In this document: positions 10,601 to 18,616 of the stretch, piece after piece
How positions within the stretch are numbered: position 1 is the first letter of the stretch
Layout of the letters: every line of letters starts with the position of its first letter
NCBI GenBank assembly: GCA_002731375.1
Contig: PCBT01000042.1
Location: 29,681-63,677 of the forward strand
Source of the DNA: Rhodospirillaceae bacterium
GTDB taxonomy: Bacteria; Pseudomonadota; Alphaproteobacteria; GCA-2731375
DNA length: 33,997 nt
Reading direction: 5' to 3'
The notes under the pieces: generated by a model
Database searches by the model: none
What the model was told of the DNA's origin: nothing
Seen by the model: the letters and a program-made list of their open reading frames with translations, nothing else
Translations under genes and position numbers: made by a program

Positions 10601-10924
10601 CGATACACCGTATCGTCGGCGCCTCCACTCCCACCCGAGGGCGCGCGGATACCGGTCCCGCCGGGCAATGACGATTGGCCGCTGATTACGGAATTCACCT
10701 ATCGTTGCGATAGATTCAAACGCTGGGTCTTGGCGGCGGGCTTTGGCGCCTGCGTGCTTGCGCTTGCGGGCATGCCCCTCTCGGCCGTCGGCACCTTGCT
10801 GTTGTTGCCCCTATACGGCGCCCTGATACATCTGCACTGTTGCCGCTGTGACGCCATCGCCTCGCTAAAAGGTGTCACCGATGGCCACAGCTGCCGGCGT
10901 TGCGGCCAACGCCTTCGCTTTTAA
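10601..10924 (+). pseudogene. Small membrane protein with C-terminal zinc ribbon, start codon missing
   Basis: The open frame begins after a TAA at 10598-10600 and encodes SSAPPLPPEGARIPVPP, a WPLITEFTYRCDRFKRW segment, and two hydrophobic helices (WVLAAGFGACVLALAGM and AVGTLLLLPLYGALIHL). It ends with CCRC...CRRC, a likely zinc ribbon. There is no ATG, GTG or TTG between the stop and a TTG at 10730, which would discard the conserved-looking N-terminus. The bases ATACACCGTATCG at 10602 resemble ATGACCGTATCG with a one-base change, and AGGAG lies upstream. A lost start codon is therefore plausible. The family is not recognised. Its TAA shares bases with the stop of the convergent gene. Confidence 0.45.
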
Positions 10925-12105
10925 TCCAACGACTGCCGTTCGCCCTTGCGGAAAGGACCGCGCTCGGCCAGATACTCGATATCTTGACCAACCTTCTTGC
11001 GTTCATGTTCCAGATAATTGGCCACCGCGTCGCGAAAGCCCGGATCGCGAATGTAATGCGCGCTGTGAGTTTGCGTGGGGCGATAACCCCGGGCAATTTT
11101 GTGCGGACCCTGGGCGCCGGCCTCGACACGGGACAGGCCGTGCTGGATGGCATAGTCGATGGCCTGATAGTAACAGATCTCGAAATGCAGAAACGGATGA
11201 TCCTCGATGCAGCCCCAATAGCGGCCAAATAATGCCTCCGCGCCGATCAGGTTCAAGGCACCCGCGATATAGCGGCCTTCGCGTCGGCACATGATCAGCA
11301 AGGTCCGCTCCGCCATGCTTTCCGTGATCAGCGAAAAGAACTGCCGGTTCAGATAGGGCTCACCCCATTTGCGGCTGCCCGTGTCGGTGTAGAACTGATA
11401 GAAGGCGTCCCAGTGCGCCTCGGTCAAATCGGCACCGGTGATCCATTCGATCTCGATACCGTTTTCAAGCGCACGGCGCCGCTCGCGCCGGATGGTCTTG
11501 CGTTTGCGCGAGGATAGATCGTCGAGAAAATCATCGAAGCCGCCGTAACCTTGATTGTACCAATGGTACTGCTGGTCAGCGCGTTTTAGAAAATCCGCAT
11601 CCTCCAGTAGATCCCACTCCGCCTCGGGCAGGAAATTGACGCTGACCGTGGCGATATTCAGATGCTCCGCCGCGCCGATCAAACCCGCCGCCAGTTGCCG
11701 CTGCACCGTGACCTGGTCCAGCCCTTGGCGGACCAACAGGCGCACGCCGGTGGCGGGCGTAAACGGCACGGCGGCCAGCAGCTTTGGATAATATTTCCCG
11801 CCGGCGCGCTCGTACGCATCGGCCCAGCCATAGTCGAAAACGAACTCGCCCCGACTGTGACTTTTCACGTATAGGGGCACGCAGCCCGCCGGCGGCCCAT
11901 CTGATTGGCCGTCCAGCAACAGATGCACCGGTCCCCAGCCCGTGCGGCCATGCACGCAGCCGCTTTCCTCCAACGCCAGAAGAAAGGCATGGCTAAGAAA
12001 GGGATCGCTGTCACCGGCACAGGCATCCCAATGCGTAGGCGGTATATCGCCCATAGATTGGACGATGCGCACAACCACGCCTTCCTCGCCGCCACCATCC
12101 GTCAT
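10921..12105 (-). CDS. COG3146-type GNAT acyltransferase (DUF482 family)
   Basis: This 394-residue protein belongs to the peptidoglycan-recognition/N-acyltransferase-like family found in many alphaproteobacteria. Features are the N-terminal DPFLSHAFLLALEESGCV segment, GCVPLYVKSHSRGEFVFDYGWADAYERAGG, the SRKRKTIRRERR basic stretch, and GRYIAGALNLIGAEALFGRYWGC followed by FEICYYQAIDYAI and GAQGPHKIARGY, which form the double GNAT-like fold. The substrate is unknown; amino-acyl or acyl transfer is inferred from the fold. The start at 12105 (ATG) could be replaced by a GTG about 9 codons later. It lies 52 nt after RidA on the same strand and probably shares its promoter. Confidence 0.8.
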   Translation of the reverse strand: MTDGGGEEGVVVRIVQSMGDIPPTHWDACAGDSDPFLSHAFLLALEESGCVHGRTGWGPVHLLLDGQSDGPPAGCVPLYVKSHSRGEFVFDYGWADAYERAGGKYYPKLLAAVPFTPATGVRLLVRQGLDQVTVQRQLAAGLIGAAEHLNIATVSVNFLPEAEWDLLEDADFLKRADQQYHWYNQGYGGFDDFLDDLSSRKRKTIRRERRRALENGIEIEWITGADLTEAHWDAFYQFYTDTGSRKWGEPYLNRQFFSLITESMAERTLLIMCRREGRYIAGALNLIGAEALFGRYWGCIEDHPFLHFEICYYQAIDYAIQHGLSRVEAGAQGPHKIARGYRPTQTHSAHYIRDPGFRDAVANYLEHERKKVGQDIEYLAERGPFRKGERQSLD

Positions 12106-12157
12106 AGGCGTTCAGCCATACTTCATTCCGCCAAATTCCCCAGCCCAAAGAACGCCG

Positions 12158-12625
12158 CTATTTCACCTCGAACACCGCGTCTATTTCCACGGCGACATTG
12201 AAGGGCAAGGCCGGCGCACCGACGGCGAAGCGGGCATGGCGCCCGGCGTCGCCAAAAATATCGACCATCAAGTCGGAAGCGCCGTTGATGACTTGTGGGT
12301 GATTGTGGAAATCCGACGTACAATTGACGAAACCGCCCAATTTTACGCAACGGACTACCCGGTCCAGATCGCCGCCGCAGGCCGCCTTGAGCTGGGCGAT
12401 AATATTCAGAACCACGACCCGGGCTGCGGCCTGGCCCTCTTCGATGGAGAACTCCGCGCCCACCTTGCCAACAAAATTGCGCTCACCGCCAGCCCAGGGC
12501 ACTTGCCCAGAGACGAAAACCTGGTTGCCTGTTTGCACGTAAGGTACATAGTTCGCCGCCGGCGCCGGTGCATCGGGCAAGGTGATCTCCAGTTCCTGTA
12601 GCCGCGCCTCTATTTCTCCAGCCAT
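12158..12625 (-). CDS. RidA/YjgF family protein
   Basis: This 155-residue trimer-forming protein comes from the family that hydrolyses reactive enamine/imine intermediates released by PLP enzymes. It shows the family landmarks FVSGQVPW, a helix with ARVVVLNIIAQLKAACGGDLDRV, VKLGGFVNC, and the C-terminal RFAVGAPALPFNVAVEIDAVFEV with the substrate-binding Arg. The N-terminus is longer than in E. coli RidA and places it in the YjgF-like group of about 150 residues. GGGAGG lies just before the ATG. It is divergent from the cyclase gene across 94 nt. Confidence 0.88.
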   Translation of the reverse strand: MAGEIEARLQELEITLPDAPAPAANYVPYVQTGNQVFVSGQVPWAGGERNFVGKVGAEFSIEEGQAAARVVVLNIIAQLKAACGGDLDRVVRCVKLGGFVNCTSDFHNHPQVINGASDLMVDIFGDAGRHARFAVGAPALPFNVAVEIDAVFEVK

Positions 12626-12719
12626 TTCGGCCTCCCATTTATCCCAGAATCAGTTTTATGCAGAAAATCCAGTTTGCACTTCGTAACGGCGGACGTGAAT
12701 ACCTATTCTTAGAAGGGTC
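12626..12719. promoter_or_regulatory. Divergent promoter region between RidA and cyclase genes
   Basis: The 94-nt gap must drive both genes. AGAAGGGT directly precedes the cyclase ATG and GGGAGG precedes the RidA ATG on the other strand. A TTGCAC hexamer is present near 12674, but no well-spaced -10 was convincing. Confidence 0.35.
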
Positions 12720-13964
12720 ATGAATAATCTACAGGCAGCAACGGGAACGGTGCCTGAAATCAGCGAATGGCTGGTAACACGCGGCTTGGCCGGCGATACA
12801 GTGGCACAGCTGGCGACCGGGCTTTGCGACCGGCTCGCAGCCCAGGGCGTACCTCTATTGCGTGCCTTTATTGGCTTGCAGACCTTGCACCCACTTTATG
12901 ACGGCTACGCTTATGTATGGCGCCGTGGAGTAGCGGATCTGACAGTGGATTCCTATCTGCGTCAGCAAGGACACAATAAGGACTTCGTGGCCAGCCCCCT
13001 TTATCATATGCACGAGAATCGGATTTTGCGCTTCCGTCAGAACCTGGAGGCAACGGCGGAACCGAAATATGCAATCTATCGGATGTTTCGGGACGAAGGC
13101 GGCACTGACTATTTCGTTCGTCTATTCCCCTTCGCCCGCGCCGATGGGACGGAGTGGGAAGACGGTGTCATCATATCCCTCTTGTTCGTTCAGCCTGGCG
13201 GCCTGACGGACGATGAATTGGTGGCACTGGAAGCCATATTGCAAGTCTTCGCCCTATCCGCGCGCAGTGCTGCGACCTACGCCATGGCGCAAAGCGTGGC
13301 CCATACCTATCTGGGCAAGGATGCCGGCCAGCGGGTGCTGGACGGTGATATCGACCGTGGCAGCACGTCAAGCATGCGGGCGGTAATTTTCTTCGCCAAC
13401 CTACGCGGTTTCACGCCGCTGTCGGAACAGGTGCCGGGACCGGCCATGTTGAGCATGCTGGACGATTATCTCAATGCTATCGCGCGCGGCGTGTTACAAC
13501 GTGGGGGTGAGGTTCTTAAATTTTTTGGTGATGGTGCGCTCGCGGTGTTTGAAATCAGCGACGACGATACAGAATGTCAGATTGCCTGCCAGAAAGGCAT
13601 GGCGGCGGGCCAAGATGCCTTCGCCGCCATTAGCGCCCTGAATGGCGTGCGAGAAGCCCAAGGGCAACCGACCATGGCGTTGGATCTGGCACTGCATATT
13701 GGCGACGTGCTGTATGGCAATGTGGGCGCCGAGGGGCGGTTGGACTTTACCGTCATCGATCCGGCCGCGAACGAAGCCAGCCGGATTGAGACACTGTGCG
13801 GCACATTGGACCGCAACTGGCTGGCTCCGGAAAGTTTTTATCTCTCCGCACGTCATTGCAGCGATGCGATGGAGCCCATGGGCCAGCATCAATTACACGG
13901 CCTGACGGGGGAGTGGGCCTTGTACAGCCTGCCCCAGAACCAGCAGGAGGCGGGCTGGACATGA
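12720..13964 (+). CDS. Class III adenylate/guanylate cyclase domain protein
   Basis: This 414-residue protein has an N-terminal regulatory domain (about 1-190) with no membrane helix and a C-terminal class III cyclase domain (about 215-385) expected to make cAMP. The cyclase core reads AVIFFANLRGFTPLSE, then KFFGDGALAVF with metal ligand Asp271, then GDVLYGNVGAEGRLDFTVIDPAANEASRIE with the transition-state Asn and Arg. The first metal-binding Asp of the usual FADIRGFT is Asn227 here, which may weaken or abolish two-metal catalysis. The N-terminal half resembles that of other alphaproteobacterial soluble cyclases. AGAAGGGT precedes the ATG. The stop overlaps the next gene by ATGA, so the deiminase homologue is translationally coupled. 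Confidence 0.85.
   Translation: MNNLQAATGTVPEISEWLVTRGLAGDTVAQLATGLCDRLAAQGVPLLRAFIGLQTLHPLYDGYAYVWRRGVADLTVDSYLRQQGHNKDFVASPLYHMHENRILRFRQNLEATAEPKYAIYRMFRDEGGTDYFVRLFPFARADGTEWEDGVIISLLFVQPGGLTDDELVALEAILQVFALSARSAATYAMAQSVAHTYLGKDAGQRVLDGDIDRGSTSSMRAVIFFANLRGFTPLSEQVPGPAMLSMLDDYLNAIARGVLQRGGEVLKFFGDGALAVFEISDDDTECQIACQKGMAAGQDAFAAISALNGVREAQGQPTMALDLALHIGDVLYGNVGAEGRLDFTVIDPAANEASRIETLCGTLDRNWLAPESFYLSARHCSDAMEPMGQHQLHGLTGEWALYSLPQNQQEAGWT
13945..13950 (+). promoter_or_regulatory. Ribosome binding site inside the cyclase gene
   Basis: AGGAGG lies 10 nt before the ATG at 13961, inside the end of the cyclase frame. It fixes the start of the deiminase homologue, whose frame is open much further upstream (to 13796). 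Confidence 0.6.
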
Positions 13965-14980
13965 ACATCACCCCGGCGGAAGACGGCTTTTACATGCCGG
14001 CTGATTGGGGGCCGCACGAACGCTGCTGGATGGCTTGGCCCTGCCATGTGGGTGCCTGGGGTGAAAGCATGGACCAAGCCTGTCTGACCACCGCCGCCCT
14101 GGCAAGAGCCATAGCCACCTACGAGCCGGTGAACATGCTGGTGCCGCGGGAGCTCATCCCCCTGGCACGCCTGCAATTGGGCAGCCTGGTTACGATCTGG
14201 GAGGCGGAGCTGGACGATTCCTGGAGCCGGGATATCGGGCCCAGCTTTCTGATCGATGGCGAAGGCGGCCTGGCCGGCGCGGTCTTTGACTTCAATGCCT
14301 GGGGCAACAAGCACCATGACTACCGCAAGGATGCCAAGTTGGGGCAATGGCTACTGAGCGAATTGAACCTGTTCTGTTATCAGATCCCCATGACCTTGGA
14401 GGGCGGCTCCATCCACGTGGATGGATCGGGCACCTTGATCACAACCGAGCCCGTTGCCTTTAACACAGACCGCAATCCGACCCTGGACAGCCGCCAGATC
14501 GAGGAACGGCTGGCGATGTATTTCGGCATCCGCAAGGTAATCTGGCTGCGCGAGGGCCTAGTCGGCGACAAGGTCGACGGTCAGATCAACAAGGTGGCAC
14601 GCTTTGTGGCGCCGGGCCGTATGATGTGCGCCGTCGCCTCACACCGTAGCGATCCCAACCATGCCAATCTGGCCGACAATCTGATCCAACTGGCCGAGGA
14701 GCGCGATGCCCTAGGCCGGCCATTGGAGTTGTTGGAGCTGCCCCTGCCAACACCACTGCAGCACCAGGATGGCCACCTGTTAACCCGTTCGTATCTGGAT
14801 TTCTATCTTGGTACCGGCGCGGTTTACGTCCCTGCGTTTGACGATCCGGCGGATGAGACAGCGGCACGGCTGATCGGCGATGCCTTTCCCAGGCGAGAGG
14901 TGGTACAACTGGACATGGCCAAGATCGCCCACCGCGGCGGTGCCATCCAATGCATGACCCTGCAACAACCCAAGGTCTGA
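13961..14980 (+). CDS. Agmatine deiminase-family protein with altered catalytic site
   Basis: This 339-residue member of the guanidino-group-modifying superfamily (agmatine deiminase/bacterial PAD) starts at the ATG overlapping the cyclase stop. Fold landmarks are YMPADWGPHERCWMAWP at the N-terminus, DDSWSRDIGPSF with Asp91, LEGGSIHVDG with Glu147, and the C-terminal HRGGAIQCMTLQQP with nucleophile Cys331. The catalytic segment, TDGH-x-D in active relatives, reads KVDGQINKVARF. His is therefore Gln208 and the next Asp is Asn210. Without the general acid/base His, normal deimination is unlikely. It may have another chemistry or a binding role. The symbol aguA is therefore withheld. Confidence 0.85.
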   Translation: MNITPAEDGFYMPADWGPHERCWMAWPCHVGAWGESMDQACLTTAALARAIATYEPVNMLVPRELIPLARLQLGSLVTIWEAELDDSWSRDIGPSFLIDGEGGLAGAVFDFNAWGNKHHDYRKDAKLGQWLLSELNLFCYQIPMTLEGGSIHVDGSGTLITTEPVAFNTDRNPTLDSRQIEERLAMYFGIRKVIWLREGLVGDKVDGQINKVARFVAPGRMMCAVASHRSDPNHANLADNLIQLAEERDALGRPLELLELPLPTPLQHQDGHLLTRSYLDFYLGTGAVYVPAFDDPADETAARLIGDAFPRREVVQLDMAKIAHRGGAIQCMTLQQPKV

Positions 14981-14988
14981 TACAGTTC

Positions 14989-15660
14989 ATGCCCAAAAAT
15001 CTTTTCGAGCGCCTGAAAGGCGCCTACCCCGACGATTGGCGCGCCTATACCGGGCACAGCTTCGTGCGCCAGCTGGCCGCCGGCAGCCTGGCCGAGGCCT
15101 CGTTCCGCCACTACCTGGGCCAGGACTATCTATTCCTGATCCACTTCGCCCGCGCCTATGCCCTGGCCGCGTATAAGGCCACCAGCCTGAGCGAAATGCG
15201 CGGCGCCGTGGCCAGCGTGGACGGCATTCTGAATACGGAAATGGCTCTGCATGTCGAATACTGCCGGGGCTGGGGCCTGGACGAGGCCGCCATGACGGCC
15301 CTGCCGGAGGCCAATGCGACCATGGCCTATACCCGCTTTGTCCTTGAATGCGGCATGGCGGGCGACAGCTTGGATCTATACGCAGCCCTTGCCCCCTGCG
15401 TCATCGGTTATGGTGAGATCGGCACCACCCTTGCGGCGGACCCAGGAACGGTAATGGCGGGCAATCCCTATGCCAGCTGGATCGAAATGTATGCCAGCGA
15501 CGACTATCAGGGGGTCGCGCAAGGCGCCCTCGCGCAACTGGATAGTCTAGGCGAACAGCGCCTGACCTCGGCGCGTTTTGAGGCCCTGGCCCGGACGTTT
15601 CGCCAGGCCACCCGGTTGGAAGCGGATTTTTGGCAGATGGGCCTGACCCTCGCACCCTAG
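14989..15660 (+). CDS. tenA: TenA family aminopyrimidine aminohydrolase (thiaminase II)
   Basis: This 223-residue all-helical protein hydrolyses 4-amino-5-aminomethyl-2-methylpyrimidine for salvage of the thiamin pyrimidine, or cleaves thiamin. Features are HSFVRQLAAGSL, the FRHYLGQDYLFLIHFARAYA helix, the nucleophile Cys137 in LAPCVIGYGEIG, PYASWIEMYASDDY, and the C-terminal Glu211 and Phe-Trp in EADFWQMGL. The start ATG lies 8 nt after the upstream stop; a longer in-frame start at 14950 would overlap it. No other thiamin gene or TPP-riboswitch-like sequence is adjacent. Confidence 0.9.
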   Translation: MPKNLFERLKGAYPDDWRAYTGHSFVRQLAAGSLAEASFRHYLGQDYLFLIHFARAYALAAYKATSLSEMRGAVASVDGILNTEMALHVEYCRGWGLDEAAMTALPEANATMAYTRFVLECGMAGDSLDLYAALAPCVIGYGEIGTTLAADPGTVMAGNPYASWIEMYASDDYQGVAQGALAQLDSLGEQRLTSARFEALARTFRQATRLEADFWQMGLTLAP

Positions 15661-15719
15661 GACGATTCCGGCCTATACTCGATGCTAAGTTCAACAACCT
15701 TAGTGATGGAGTGGAAAGT

Positions 15720-16505
15720 ATGCAGGTCAAGGATTGGGTCGTGATCATCACGGGCGGCGGCACCGGGGTTGGCGCGGCGGCAGCATTGATGCTGGCGGAG
15801 GGCGGCACCAAGATCGCCATCAACTATTCCCGCAGCGAAAGGGAGGCCGCAGAGACCGCCCAGGTCTGCCAAAAACTCGGCGCCGAAACCCTGGTCTGTC
15901 AGGGCGATGTCTCAAGCGACGATGACTGCCGCCGCATTGTCGCCGAGACGGTGGCGAAATGGGGCCGCGTTGACGGTCTGATGAACAACGCCGGCACCAC
16001 GCAACTGGTGGCGGACGGTAATCTGGATGCGTTGTCAGCCGATGATTTCCTGCATATCTATTCCGTCAATGTGGTCGGCGCCTATCAGATGACCCGCGCC
16101 GTGGCCCCACATATGAAGGCCCAGGGCCGGGGCAGCGTGGTCAACACATCCTCCATCGCCGGCGTCATGGGCATCGGTAGTTCCGTCGCCTATGCTGCTT
16201 CGAAAGGCGCAATGAATACCATGACATTGTCGTTGGCCCGTTTGCTGGCGCCCGAGATACGCGTCAATGCCATCGCGCCGGGCTTTATCACTGGGCGCTG
16301 GTGGTTGGATAAGCTGGGCCAGGAAGGCTACGAAAAAATGGTCGCTGGCGTGGAGGCATCCGTGCCCCTGAACCATGCCGGCACGCCCGAGGACATGGCA
16401 GAAGCCGCATTGTTCCTGCTAACCAGCAGCGCCAATATAACCGGCGAAATACTCATTTCCGACGGCGGCAACCACCTGGGCGGCGCGCCCCTCATCGCCC
16501 GCTAA
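15720..16505 (+). CDS. Short-chain dehydrogenase/reductase (FabG-like)
   Basis: This 261-residue NAD(P)-dependent oxidoreductase has the cofactor motif TGGGTGVGAA near residues 11-20, the NNAG motif, the catalytic Ser in NTSSIAG and Tyr-x-x-x-Lys in YAASKGA, and the C-terminal PGFITGRWW and SDGGNHL regions. INYSRS at the end of the second strand suggests NADP preference. The ATG at 15720 follows a purine-rich GGAG/GGAAAG site. The frame is open to 15630 but that would run into tenA. The substrate is unknown. Confidence 0.88.
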   Translation: MQVKDWVVIITGGGTGVGAAAALMLAEGGTKIAINYSRSEREAAETAQVCQKLGAETLVCQGDVSSDDDCRRIVAETVAKWGRVDGLMNNAGTTQLVADGNLDALSADDFLHIYSVNVVGAYQMTRAVAPHMKAQGRGSVVNTSSIAGVMGIGSSVAYAASKGAMNTMTLSLARLLAPEIRVNAIAPGFITGRWWLDKLGQEGYEKMVAGVEASVPLNHAGTPEDMAEAALFLLTSSANITGEILISDGGNHLGGAPLIAR

Positions 16506-16553
16506 GAACTAGAAGCGCCAGATAAGAGACCATAGATTAGGAAACCCATCCCA

Positions 16554-17078
16554 ATGGCACGTATCGACTATTCCAACACCGACCACCTTAGTGACCGCGG
16601 CAAGACGATCATGGAGCGACTGAACCACAAGAATATTTTCCGCATGCTCTCGCATTCCGAATCCCACCTGGTCAACTATTGTCGCCTGGGCAATGTAATC
16701 CGCGATCATGGCAAGCTGGATGCCTGCCTGCGAGAACTGGCGATCACCCGTGTTGGCATTCTGCTGGGTGCCGAGTACGAAGTGATCGCGCACAAGAATA
16801 TCGGGCGCCGGCTCGGCATCCGCGAGGCGCAGATCAAGGCCCTGGAAGAAGGCTCGAAAAGCGATGCCTTCAATGAGCTGGAAAAGGCGGTCCTGGACTA
16901 TGCCGATGATCTTGTGGACAACGCCAATCCCGGTGCCGGAGCGGGCGAGACGTTCGAGCGCGTAGCGGCGCACTTGGATGCGGAGGAGATGGTAGAGCTA
17001 ACCATCGCGATTACCTTTTATATTATGACTTCGAAATTCCTGATCACCTTTGGCATTGATCTCGAATCCAGCAGCTAG
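16554..17078 (+). CDS. Carboxymuconolactone decarboxylase (AhpD-like) family protein
   Basis: This 174-residue helical protein has the CMD core RELAITRVGILLGAEYEVIAHKNIGRRLGI, then AVLDYADDLV and the C-terminal MVELTIAITFYIMTSKFLITFGI. The C-x-x-C redox pair of AhpD is absent, which places it with the non-peroxidatic CMD proteins of degradation clusters, where the activity is usually unknown. The His in AHKNIG is conserved. It sits 48 nt after the SDR gene and probably shares its transcript. Confidence 0.85.
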   Translation: MARIDYSNTDHLSDRGKTIMERLNHKNIFRMLSHSESHLVNYCRLGNVIRDHGKLDACLRELAITRVGILLGAEYEVIAHKNIGRRLGIREAQIKALEEGSKSDAFNELEKAVLDYADDLVDNANPGAGAGETFERVAAHLDAEEMVELTIAITFYIMTSKFLITFGIDLESSS

Positions 17079-17109
17079 GAGGCTAGCGATTTGATAGGGG
17101 GTCTGAACC

Positions 17110-17343
17110 ATTTCCGAACGCGATTACGGCCCAACGACCAGCCTGTTAAAGCGGCGCCTATGGGGTGTGGCCGGCTTGAGCATGGTGCTTGGCCTGGTCA
17201 TTGGCATGGTCGTGCTGTTTGATTCTTCAACCACCAGAGGGTCGGAGGCCCCACCCAGCCCCTGGCTATTCCTCATGGTTTCGGCCCTGGTGGTCTCGAT
17301 CCTGCTGATCGGATACCGCTGCGGCAATAGAAAGGATAAATAA
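17110..17343 (+). CDS. Small two-helix membrane protein with a non-standard start
   Basis: A 77-codon frame encodes SERDYGPTTSLLKRR, a helix LWGVAGLSMVLGLVIGMVVLF, a short loop rich in Ser, Pro and Glu, and a second helix WLFLMVSALVVSILLIGYR ending CGNRKDK. Its TAA overlaps the deformylase ATG as TAATG, which strongly supports real translation. The frame is closed by TGA at 17104, and the first candidate start is ATT at 17110, preceded by AGGGGG at a suitable distance. Otherwise GTG at 17167 gives 58 residues and cuts the N-terminal polar segment. An ATG-to-ATT change is possible. No family is recognised. Confidence 0.55.
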   Translation: MSERDYGPTTSLLKRRLWGVAGLSMVLGLVIGMVVLFDSSTTRGSEAPPSPWLFLMVSALVVSILLIGYRCGNRKDK

Positions 17344-17951
17344 TGGCTGTTCGAAAAGTAGCGGCGATGGGCAATCCCATCCTGTACCGCATCGCCGAAC
17401 ACGTCGCGGACCCGACCGATCCGAAAATCGCCCGCCTAGTGGGGGATATGAAGGATACCTTGATCGACATCGGCGGTTCCGGCATCGCCGCACCGCAGAT
17501 CTACGAAAGCCTGCGCGTAGTGGTCTATCGTTTCAGCGCCCGCCTGGACGACAATGTTGAGGAACTGGACGACCCTTGGGTAACCCTGGTCAACCCGGTG
17601 CTGACACCGGTCGGCGACGAAATGGTTTCCGGCTGGGAACGTTGTCTGTCCATACCCGGGCTGCATGGCAAGGTACCGCGCCACAAATCCTTGACCATGA
17701 CCTATCAGGATCTGTCGAGGACGGAAATCACAGTGGAGGCAAGCGGTGCCCTGGCCACCTTGTTGCAGCATGAATGCGACCATCTGGACGGCATTCTCTA
17801 TCCCATGCAGATGCCCGATATCTCGAAGCTGGAATTCAACACCGAACCGGGGCACCTGGCCCAGGACATCGCCGACGGCGTCAAGGTCTGGCCGGTGTTG
17901 CGCGATCTGGTCGACGCCTGGCCGGCGCGCGAACTATGGTTCAAGGGGTAG
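17343..17951 (+). CDS. Peptide deformylase-like protein
   Basis: This 202-residue protein is a deformylase-family metalloenzyme that removes the formyl group from nascent N-terminal methionine. All three motifs are visible: motif 1 GSGIAAPQ (about 45-52), motif 2 ERCLSIPG with metal ligand Cys101, and motif 3 QHECDHLDG with His143, Glu144 and His147. Motif 2 normally reads EGCLS; the Gly is Arg here, a change seen in secondary paralogues. No fmt gene is adjacent, so this is probably not the housekeeping def. The C-terminal extension (about 155-202) is longer than usual. The ATG overlaps the preceding stop by one base. The methyltransferase follows after 4 nt. Confidence 0.87.
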   Translation: MAVRKVAAMGNPILYRIAEHVADPTDPKIARLVGDMKDTLIDIGGSGIAAPQIYESLRVVVYRFSARLDDNVEELDDPWVTLVNPVLTPVGDEMVSGWERCLSIPGLHGKVPRHKSLTMTYQDLSRTEITVEASGALATLLQHECDHLDGILYPMQMPDISKLEFNTEPGHLAQDIADGVKVWPVLRDLVDAWPARELWFKG

Positions 17952-17955
17952 ATTA

Positions 17956-18597
17956 ATGTCTAATGAGAATGATCATAGCTGGCTGAAACAGGGCAGCACA
18001 TCAGCCGCGGACGTGGCGAAAAACTACGACGACTGGGCCTCGACCTACAACGACGACTTGGTGGATTGGGATTACCGCTCGCCCGCCGCCGCCGCACGTT
18101 TGTTGCAGGCAATGGTTTCCAGCGACGCCACCATCCTGGATGCTGGCTGCGGTACCGGACTTACGGGCTCCGCCCTCAAGGCGGCGGACTTTACCGGTCC
18201 GATCGATGGTACCGATATCTCGCAAGCTTCACTGGATGAAGCAGGCACCCATGGCGTCTACCGCAATCTGCGCCAGGCCGACATGCAGAAGCTGCCTTTG
18301 GACTTTGCCGATGATGTCTACGACGGGCTGATCTGTATCGGTGTTCTGACCTATGTCCCCGACAGCGGCGGCGTACTGCGGGAGTTCGCGCGCATGGTGC
18401 GGCCGGGCGGCGCTGTCGTGATTAGCCAACGCAGTGACCTTTTTCAGGAGCGCGCGTTTGCCAAGACTATCAAGGGGTTGACAGAGGCCGGGATCTACGC
18501 CGAAGCCACTATAACGGAGCCTCAACCCTATTTACCGGGCAATCCGGATTTCGGCACAGAAATCGAGGTACTCTACGTCGCGATGATCGTGGCTTGA
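17956..18597 (+). CDS. Class I SAM-dependent methyltransferase
   Basis: This 213-residue cytosolic methyltransferase has motif I ILDAGCGTGLTG, the acidic strand-2 end in IDGTDIS, motif III in DGLICIGVLTYVPD, and the MVRPGGAVVIS post-motif. The N-terminal SAADVAKNYDDWASTYNDDL is like that of the METTL27/WBSCR27 group. The ATG at 17956 is 4 nt after the deformylase stop; the frame is open further upstream but overlaps that gene. The substrate is unknown. Confidence 0.85.
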   Translation: MSNENDHSWLKQGSTSAADVAKNYDDWASTYNDDLVDWDYRSPAAAARLLQAMVSSDATILDAGCGTGLTGSALKAADFTGPIDGTDISQASLDEAGTHGVYRNLRQADMQKLPLDFADDVYDGLICIGVLTYVPDSGGVLREFARMVRPGGAVVISQRSDLFQERAFAKTIKGLTEAGIYAEATITEPQPYLPGNPDFGTEIEVLYVAMIVA

Positions 18598-18616
18598 GAC
18601 GGCGGGAGGAGATATC

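Noticed and set aside
10482-10685. 67-codon + frame rich in Arg and Ser
   Set aside because: It has no family resemblance and overlaps the zinc-ribbon frame, which has coherent helices and Cys pairs.
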